From positions 744,001-808,000 of the forward strand of contig CAVTFN010000003.1 of the NCBI GenBank assembly GCA_963734065.1: a stretch of DNA of 64,000 nucleotides, read 5' to 3'. Every line of letters starts with the position of its first letter. Within the stretch, counting starts at the first letter, position 1. The position numbers and the translations under genes are program-made. This DNA is from DATBLE01 sp963734065 (GTDB lineage Bacteria > Actinomycetota > Thermoleophilia > Gaiellales > Gaiellaceae). Positions 58,621 through 64,000 of the stretch are shown here, in pieces. Below the pieces are notes generated by a model. The model was given only the letters and a program-made list of their open reading frames with translations, did not search any database and was not told where the DNA came from.

Positions 58621-58788
58621 CCGAGCTTCTCCGGGGCAGCGGCGCCCGACGAGGCAGAACCGCTCTACGAGGCCTTCTGCGCGGCTCTCCGCGAGCTGGA
58701 CGTCGTGGTCGCCACCGGCGTCTTCGGCGCGCGGATGGCGGTCGAGCTGGTCAACGACGGCCCGGTGACGATCGTCGTCGCCGTCTAG
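58600..58788 (+). pseudogene. dtd: D-aminoacyl-tRNA deacylase, 3' part (interrupted)
   Basis: 62 codons: DTAKGNRPSFSGAAAPDEAEP, LYEAFCAALRELDVVVATGVFGARMAV and the second Dtd signature in VELVNDGPVTIVV. The frame fits the 5' part exactly once the element is removed. No start codon or promoter of its own is evident. Confidence 0.92.
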
Positions 58789-58894
58789 GTGTCGATTTGC
58801 GGCGAGCCCGATCGTCTTTCTGCATGAGCGATGAGTTTCCGCGACGCTCGGAGTCTGATAGGCCATAGAGAGCTCTCGACCCGGAGGTGAGGCA

Positions 58895-59974
58895 ATGGCA
58901 CGGACGGTTGTTCTGGTCGGAACCCGGAAGGGGTGCTTCCTGCTCGAAAGCGACGAGGCCCGGCGCGACTGGGATCTGCGCGGGCCGTTCTGCGAGGGTT
59001 GGCCGGTCTACCACGCGGTTCACGACGCCGGGAGCGGATCGATCTACGCCGCCGCCGCGAGTGAGTGGCACGGCTCGGCGGTCTGGAGGAGCCCCGACCT
59101 CGGCCAGACGTGGGAGCACTCGAGCGAAGGTCTGGCCTACGAGGCCGAGGGCGAGAAGAAGATGTCGAAGGTCTCGAACCTGGCCGTGAAGAACGGCCGC
59201 ATCCTCGTCGGTGTGGAGATGCCCGGGATCTTCGAGAGCAAGGACGGCGGCCAGACCTTCTCGCTGCTGACCACGCTCGCGGGCCAGCCGGGGAGCGAGG
59301 GCTGGGACGACCCCGCGAACCAGCCGCCCGGCCATCTCGGGATCTCCGCGATCATGTTCGACCCCGAGCAGGACGAGCGCTTCTGGGCGATCGTCCAGGG
59401 CGTCGGGCTGTTCGAGACCCAGGACGACGCCAAGACGTGGACGCCGCGCAACAAGGGCCTCCGCGCCGACTGGCCGCGCGAGCACGAGGACGTCGGTTTC
59501 TGCGTTCACAAGCTCAACCGCTCGCCGGTCGACGGCGACCGCATGTACCAGCAGAACCACGTCGGCATGCACCGCAGCGACGACTGCGGCCACACGTGGA
59601 CCGAGATCACCGAGGGTCTGCCGACCGAGTTCGGCTTCGCGGCGGCCACGCATCCGCACGACCGCGAGACCTTCTACGTGATCCCGCTCGACCCGGGTCA
59701 CGGCCGCACCATGCCGGAGGGGCACGCCTCGGTCTGGCGGACGCGTGACGCGGGGGAGAGCTGGCAACGCCTCGACGACGGCCTGCCGACCGAGGACGCG
59801 TGGGTCGGCGTGCTGCGCGAGGGGATGGCGATCGACACGCACGAATCGCCCGGCCTGTACTTCGGAACGAGCACCGGCCAGGTCTTCGCGAGCGCCGACG
59901 AGGGCGACAGCTGGAGCGAGATCGCGAGCTACCTGCCGGCGATCTCCTCGGTCGAGGTGGCGATCCTGGAGTAG
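58895..59974 (+). CDS. BNR/WD40-like beta-propeller protein (exo-sialidase-like fold)
   Basis: 359 aa. Repeated Asp-box-like turns, VWRSPDLGQTWEHS, IFESKDGGQTFSLL, MHRSDDCGHTWTEI, VWRTRDAGESWQRL and VFASADEGDSWSEI, give about six propeller blades. There is no signal peptide, so it is probably cytoplasmic. Family members in actinobacteria are annotated as glycosidases but untested. A MoaD/ThiS-like gene follows by 2 bp, a recurring pair. ATG 58895 follows CGGAGGTGAG. Confidence 0.85.
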   Translation: MARTVVLVGTRKGCFLLESDEARRDWDLRGPFCEGWPVYHAVHDAGSGSIYAAAASEWHGSAVWRSPDLGQTWEHSSEGLAYEAEGEKKMSKVSNLAVKNGRILVGVEMPGIFESKDGGQTFSLLTTLAGQPGSEGWDDPANQPPGHLGISAIMFDPEQDERFWAIVQGVGLFETQDDAKTWTPRNKGLRADWPREHEDVGFCVHKLNRSPVDGDRMYQQNHVGMHRSDDCGHTWTEITEGLPTEFGFAAATHPHDRETFYVIPLDPGHGRTMPEGHASVWRTRDAGESWQRLDDGLPTEDAWVGVLREGMAIDTHESPGLYFGTSTGQVFASADEGDSWSEIASYLPAISSVEVAILE

Positions 59975-59976
59975 CC

Positions 59977-60240
59977 GTGGCAGAGATCTTCCTCCCGTCC
60001 ACGCTGCCTCCGCTCTTCCCGGGCCTGCCGCGGCGCCTCGAGCTGGACGCGTCGACCGTGGACGATGTGGTCGCGCAGCTCGATGCGTCGTGGCCGGGCC
60101 TCCGCGACCGCCTGTGCGAGCCGGGCCCGACGATCCGGCCGCACATCCACTTCTACGTGGACAAGGAGCGGGCACGGCTGGACACGCCGCTCGAGCCGCG
60201 CTCCCGCGTGGACGTGATCGCCGCGATCAGCGGCGGCTGA
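59977..60240 (+). CDS. MoaD/ThiS-family ubiquitin-like protein
   Basis: 87 aa from GTG 59977. Beta-grasp pattern ELDASTVDDVVAQLDASWPGLRDRLCEPGPTIRPHIHFYVD and a C-terminal AISGG ending exactly in GG, which can be adenylated and thiocarboxylated. Probably a sulfur carrier or a protein modifier acting with the propeller protein. Confidence 0.85.
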   Translation: MAEIFLPSTLPPLFPGLPRRLELDASTVDDVVAQLDASWPGLRDRLCEPGPTIRPHIHFYVDKERARLDTPLEPRSRVDVIAAISGG

Positions 60241-60316
60241 AACGCTCGCGCCGCTCGCTTCGTGGGCGGCGAATTGCGGGCCCGAGCGCGGCCCGGTTGC
60301 TATCCTGCTGACACCA

Positions 60317-60357
60317 CATTTCACCGGCTTGGCGAAATGGGCGCGCGGCGCCCATTT
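60317..60357 (+). promoter_or_regulatory. rimP-nusA operon leader with two alternative hairpins
   Basis: AAATGGGCGC (60335-60344) and GCGCCCATTT (60348-60357) form a perfect 10-bp stem with a GCG loop and a T-rich tail. The upstream CATTTC (60317-60322) can instead pair with GAAATG (60334-60339), which uses the same bases. The arrangement suits attenuation, and nusA operons are known to be autoregulated. Confidence 0.5.
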
Positions 60358-60374
60358 CTTGTGTAGGAGGTCGT

Positions 60375-60830
60375 TTGGCAGCAGTCCACGAGAGGGAGCG
60401 AGAGCTGACGAGAGAGGTGACACAGACCGTGGAGCAGGGCCTTCCGGGCGTCGAGGTGCTCGCCGTCGAGCTCTCCGGACGCGAGCGGTTCACGGTCTAC
60501 ATCGACCATGCTGCGGGCGTCGACCACGCGCTCTGCGAGCGGGTCACCAACCTGCTTCGCGGCTACCTGGACCGGTACACGGTCGACGTTTCCTCGCCCG
60601 GGCTCGAGCGACCCCTGCGCACGCCCGCGCACTTCCGCAACGCGATCGGGCGGAAGGTCGCCGTGCGGACCGAGCACGAGCTGGGAGGCCGGAAGAAGTT
60701 CCGCGGCACCGTCGCCGAGGCGGAGAGCGCAGACCTGGCGCTCGACGTCGCCGGCGGCGAGCGCGTGAAGATCCCGTACGGCGAGATCGTGCGGGGGAAC
60801 CTCGTCGACGAAGGGCGTGAATCGACATGA
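60375..60830 (+). CDS. rimP: Ribosome maturation factor RimP
   Basis: 151 aa. TQTVEQGLPGVEVLAVELSGRERFTVYID, RVTNLLRGYLDRYTVDVSSPGLERPLRT and the C-terminal SH3-like RKKFRGTVAEAES. Needed for 30S assembly. TTG 60375 with GTAGGAGG upstream. Overlaps nusA by 4 bp. Confidence 0.93.
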   Translation: MAAVHERERELTREVTQTVEQGLPGVEVLAVELSGRERFTVYIDHAAGVDHALCERVTNLLRGYLDRYTVDVSSPGLERPLRTPAHFRNAIGRKVAVRTEHELGGRKKFRGTVAEAESADLALDVAGGERVKIPYGEIVRGNLVDEGREST

Positions 60831-62323
60831 GCAGAGAGATCATCGAAGCGGTCAGGACGATCGAGAAGGAGAAGGGGATCGAGGAAGACACCCTGATCCA
60901 CGCGCTCGAAGACGCCCTGCAGGCCGCCTACAAGAAGACCCCGGGCTCCTCGCGGCACGCGAGCGTCGAGCTCGACCCCGAAAGCGGCGACTTCCGCGTC
61001 TACGCGATCGAGCTGCCCGAGGACATCGAGGAGCGCCTGATCGACGAGGCCCGCGAGCGGGCAATCACCGAGCTCGAGGAGCAGGAGATCGAGACCGGCG
61101 AGCACTCGCACGTCCTCGTCTCCGACGACGACCTCCAGATCGACTGGTCGGACGTCGACCCGACGCTCGTCAAGCGCACGGACGTCACGCCGGAGAACTT
61201 CGGTCGCATCGCCGCGCAGACCGCGAAGCAGGTGATCCTGCAGCGGATCCGCGAGGCCGAGCGCGAGATGATGTACGAGGAGTACATCGACCGCGTCAGC
61301 GAGGTCGTCACCGGGATCGTCCAGCAGGCCGGCGACCGGAACAACGTCCTCGTCGACCTCGGCAAGGTCGAGGCGCTGCTGCCCCGCTCCGAGCAGGTCG
61401 ACGGCGAGCGCTACGAGCAGGGCTCGCGGATCAAGGCCGTGATCACCGAGGTCCGCTCAGGCACGAAGGGGCCGCAGGTGATCCTGTCGCGCCGCGACCC
61501 GGAGCTGATCAAGACGCTGTTCGAGCTCGAGGTGCCCGAGATCGCCGACGGCCTCGTCGACATCAAGGGCGTCGCCCGCGAGCCCGGCTACCGGTCGAAG
61601 ATCGCGGTCGAGTCGCACGCCCAGGGCGTCGACCCGGTCGGCGCCTGCGTCGGCCCGCGCGGCTCGCGCGTGCGCATGGTCGTCTCCGAGCTCCGCGGCG
61701 AGAAGATCGACATCATCCCGTGGAACCCCGAGCCTGCACGTTTCGTCGCGAAGGCGCTGTCGCCGGCCCGGGTCCGCGAGGTCTACATCGACGACGAGAC
61801 CCGCGAGGCGACCGTGATCGTCCCGGACGACCAGCTCGCGCTGGCGATCGGCAAGGAGGGCCTGAACGCCCGCCTGGCCGCGCGCCTGACCGGCTGGAAG
61901 GTCGACATCCAGTCCGACACCGAGTTCGCGCAGGCCGAGGCAGAGGCGGCGTTCGCCGGCGCCGACGGCGACGACTTCACCGGCCGCTGCGTCGCGATCC
62001 TGTCCACCGGCAAGCGCTGCCCGAACGCGGCCTTGCCCGGCTCGCGGTTCTGCGGCGTCGCGGCACACCAGGAGCTGGCGAAGCGCGAGGCCGCGGGCGA
62101 GGACCTCGGCGACCAGATCGTCCAGCCGGGCGTCGCGGAAGCCGATGAGCCGGAGAACGCCGAGTCGTTCGGGGATAAAGCCGTCGCCGCCGCCGAAGGC
62201 ACGGAGGAGCCTTCGTCGACGGTCGACGACTCGGCGGCCGAGGCTGCGCCGGCGGAAGGCAGTGACAGGCTTAAGCCTGTCACTGCAGAAACGGTCGGCG
62301 GGGAGGGAGCGCCCGCCGCGTGA
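60827..62323 (+). CDS. nusA: Transcription termination/antitermination factor NusA, with zinc-finger-like tail
   Basis: 498 aa. N-terminal polymerase-binding domain, S1 domain (about 135-200), KH1/KH2 (VGACVGPRGSRVRMVVSELRGEKIDII; LAIGKEGLNARLAARLTGWKVDI). After residue ~380 comes a tail not found in standard NusA: GRCVAILSTGKRCPNAALPGSRFC, a likely zinc-binding knuckle, then an acidic Ala/Glu-rich stretch that contains a 28-bp palindrome translated in frame. Confidence 0.95.
   Translation: MSREIIEAVRTIEKEKGIEEDTLIHALEDALQAAYKKTPGSSRHASVELDPESGDFRVYAIELPEDIEERLIDEARERAITELEEQEIETGEHSHVLVSDDDLQIDWSDVDPTLVKRTDVTPENFGRIAAQTAKQVILQRIREAEREMMYEEYIDRVSEVVTGIVQQAGDRNNVLVDLGKVEALLPRSEQVDGERYEQGSRIKAVITEVRSGTKGPQVILSRRDPELIKTLFELEVPEIADGLVDIKGVAREPGYRSKIAVESHAQGVDPVGACVGPRGSRVRMVVSELRGEKIDIIPWNPEPARFVAKALSPARVREVYIDDETREATVIVPDDQLALAIGKEGLNARLAARLTGWKVDIQSDTEFAQAEAEAAFAGADGDDFTGRCVAILSTGKRCPNAALPGSRFCGVAAHQELAKREAAGEDLGDQIVQPGVAEADEPENAESFGDKAVAAAEGTEEPSSTVDDSAAEAAPAEGSDRLKPVTAETVGGEGAPAA
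62259..62286. repeat. 28-bp perfect palindrome inside nusA
   Basis: Arm GCAGTGACAGGCTT and its exact complement, centred between 62272 and 62273, followed by GCAGAAACGG. It encodes GSDRLKPVTAE of the NusA tail. The tail motif GCAGAAA(A)CGG is shared with the repeats at 5.7 and 47.4 kb. Confidence 0.85.
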
Positions 62324-62583
62324 GCGAGCCCGTTCGCACCTGTGCCGGCTGTGGCCGGAAGGCGCCGCAGTCCGAGCTCCAGCGGTTCGTCGCCCGCGAC
62401 GGGCGGCTGACGGCCGGCCGCGGCGAGCCCGGCCGCGGCGTGTACACCTGTCGGCGCCTTGCCTGCTTCGAGCGGGCGGCCGACAAGCGCGCTTTCGCGC
62501 GCGTCCTGCGCCGTCCCGTCCGCGTCGAACCTTCGCTGTCCTCGCTCTACACTGCCCACATGGCTGAAAGGGCCCATGGCTGA
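62320..62583 (+). CDS. rnpM: YlxR/RnpM family RNA-binding protein
   Basis: 87 aa from GTG 62320. RTCAGCGRKAPQSELQRFVARDG and GRGVYTCRRLACFERAADKRAFARVL, the DUF448/YlxR pattern. In Bacillus the homologue binds and modulates RNase P. Usual place between nusA and infB. Overlaps both neighbours. Confidence 0.92.
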   Translation: MSEPVRTCAGCGRKAPQSELQRFVARDGRLTAGRGEPGRGVYTCRRLACFERAADKRAFARVLRRPVRVEPSLSSLYTAHMAERAHG

Positions 62584-64000
62584 CGGACCGAAGCGACCGA
62601 TCAGGCCGCGCCAGGGCGGCGGCCCGGGACGTAGGCGGCGTGTCGTGATCGACACCGGCGCCGCGCGTCCGCGTGACGATCGCCGGGCGCGCGACCAGCG
62701 TGCGGCCGCGCCGCCGAAGCAGCCGCGCGAGATCGTCCAGCCGACCGGGCCGGTGAGCCTCGAGTCGGGGATCACCGTCCGCGACTTCTCCCAGGCGCTC
62801 GGCGTCGGGATGCAGGACATCATCAAGATCCTTATGGGCCTGGGTGCCCTGAAGACGGCGACGCAGTCGCTGACCGACGACGAGGTCGAGCTGCTCGCCG
62901 GCGAGCTCAAGCGCGAGATCACGATCAAGCACGCCGGCGACGAGGACATCGAGCCCGAGATCGTCGAGGACGACCCCGATGACCTCGCCCCGCGGCCGCC
63001 CGTGGTCACGATCATGGGTCACGTCGATCACGGCAAGACCACGCTGCTGGACGCGATCCGCAACGCGAAGGTGGTCGAGACCGAGGCGGGCGGGATCACC
63101 CAGCACATCGGTGCCTACCAGGTGCCCGTCGACGGCCGGAAGGTCACGTTCCTGGACACACCGGGCCACGAGGCCTTCACCGCGATGCGCGCCCGCGGCG
63201 CCAAGGTGACCGACATCGCCGTGCTCGTGGTCGCCGCCGACGACGGGGTGATGCCGCAGACCAAGGAGTCGATCGCGCATGCTCGGGCGGCCGACGTGCC
63301 GATCGTCGTCGCGGTGAACAAGATCGACCTGCCCGCCGCCAATCCCGACCGGGTGCTCGGCGACCTCGCCGCCGAAGGGCTCCAGCCCGAGGAGTGGGGC
63401 GGAGACATCCAGGTCGCGAAGGTCTCGGCGCGCGAGCAGACCGGCCTCGACGAGCTGCTCGAGAAGGTGCTGCTGGTCGCAGACGCCGAGCTCGACCTGC
63501 AGGCCAATCCGAAGACAGAGGCTTCCGGCCCGATCATCGAGTCGAGGCTCGACGTCGGCCGCGGCCCCGTGGCAACGATGCTCGTCCAGCGCGGGACGCT
63601 GAAGGTCGGCGACGCGGCCGTCGCCGGAGACGCCTGGGGCAAGGTCCGGGCGCTCTACAACTACAAGGGCGAGAAGCTGATGGAGGCGAAGCCGGGCGAC
63701 CCCGTCGAGATCCTCGGCTTCGACAAGCCACCGCCGGCCGGCGAGCTCGCCCGTGTGGTTGCGACCGACCGCGACGCGCGCGATCTCGCGCAGAAGCGGG
63801 CCGAGCGCCTGCGCCGCGAGCAATTCGCGATCCGGCCGTCCTCGAGTGTCTCCCTCGAGAATCTGTTCGAGCAGCTGCAGGCGGGTGAGGTCAAGGATCT
63901 CAACCTCGTGGTCAAGGGCGACGTCCAGGGCTCGATCGAGGCGATCGTCGGCGAGCTGACGAAGATCCAGCACCCCGAGGTGCGGGTGCACGTCATCCAC
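62576..64000 (+). CDS. infB: Translation initiation factor IF-2 (3' end outside window)
   Basis: 475 codons from ATG 62576, still open at the window end. A short basic N-terminus, the IF2_N module (ESGITVRDFSQALGVGMQDIIKILMGLG), then the GTPase: MGHVDHGKTTLLD (G1), GGITQHIGA (G2), DTPGHEAF (G3), NKID (G4), and domain II from about residue 315. The N-terminal region is much shorter than in most actinobacteria. Overlaps rnpM by 8 bp. Confidence 0.95.
   Translation, partial: MADGPKRPIRPRQGGGPGRRRRVVIDTGAARPRDDRRARDQRAAAPPKQPREIVQPTGPVSLESGITVRDFSQALGVGMQDIIKILMGLGALKTATQSLTDDEVELLAGELKREITIKHAGDEDIEPEIVEDDPDDLAPRPPVVTIMGHVDHGKTTLLDAIRNAKVVETEAGGITQHIGAYQVPVDGRKVTFLDTPGHEAFTAMRARGAKVTDIAVLVVAADDGVMPQTKESIAHARAADVPIVVAVNKIDLPAANPDRVLGDLAAEGLQPEEWGGDIQVAKVSAREQTGLDELLEKVLLVADAELDLQANPKTEASGPIIESRLDVGRGPVATMLVQRGTLKVGDAAVAGDAWGKVRALYNYKGEKLMEAKPGDPVEILGFDKPPPAGELARVVATDRDARDLAQKRAERLRREQFAIRPSSSVSLENLFEQLQAGEVKDLNLVVKGDVQGSIEAIVGELTKIQHPEVRVHVIH

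Noticed and set aside
58477..58866. A 129-aa minus-strand frame across attR
   Set aside because: It is antisense to the dtd 3' part and spans the recombination junction.
61457..64000. An 847-aa open frame on the minus strand opposite nusA and infB
   Set aside because: Antisense shadow of two unmistakable genes; repetitive L/D/R composition.

Overview
The window is a 64 kb piece of a very GC-rich chromosome. The gene set points to an actinobacterium: mIHF-gmk-rpoZ-coaBC, an F420-type LLM oxidoreductase, an actinobacterial Ap4A-phosphorylase-like HIT protein, DUF2630 and CsbD. The many secreted Ig-like repeat proteins, the BNR-propeller plus MoaD pair and the intergenic palindromes suggest the Thermoleophilia (Gaiellales/Solirubrobacterales). 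That placement is inference from gene style; there is no rRNA here. Many genes carry a -10-like hexamer 6-12 nt before the start codon and no Shine-Dalgarno, so leaderless mRNAs look common.

Layout. 1-8.6 kb: end of gpmI, an ECF sigma factor, a phosphoesterase, an M48 protease, argS, glpX, a PadR repressor with a hydrolase, and class I aldolase. 8.7-26.9 kb: secreted or cell-surface proteins (two multi-Ig proteins, one carrying a glycosidase-like domain, and a frameshifted secreted gene) mixed with gadB, a glutamine amidotransferase, aroK, a HerA-like ATPase, a HIT protein and corA, plus tRNA-Gly(CCC). At 25.9-26.1 kb lies a gene-free stretch predicted to be a structured RNA with its own terminator. 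26.9-33.4 kb: tRNA-Arg(CCG), a D-glutamate pair (dgcA/dgcN-like), an SOS-controlled LysM mini-protein, rnz and secreted proteins. 33.5-42.4 kb: a compact pyrimidine operon (pyrR-pyrB-pyrC-nucleotidyltransferase-carA-carB-pyrK-pyrD) behind a PyrR-binding loop. 42.5-47.4 kb: mihF-gmk-rpoZ-coaBC, lemA-htpX, a sugar-nucleotidyltransferase and a TPR protein.

47.78-58.60 kb is an integrated mobile element inside dtd (D-aminoacyl-tRNA deacylase). It carries a large serine integrase, a ribbon-helix-helix protein, a head-tail connector, a prohead protease-major capsid fusion, portal, large terminase, an HNH nuclease and small unknown or membrane proteins. It has no recognisable tail, lysis or replication genes. 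Its ends can be placed to the base: removing it restores a 141-aa Dtd, and joining its ends gives an attP with 15-bp imperfect inverted arms exactly 8 nt either side of a central GA. The content resembles a capsid-forming phage satellite (cf-PICI-like) more than a decayed full prophage, and is the most interesting system here.

58.9-64 kb returns to the host chromosome: a BNR propeller protein with a MoaD-like protein, then the rimP-nusA-rnpM(ylxR)-infB translation operon, cut by the window end in infB.
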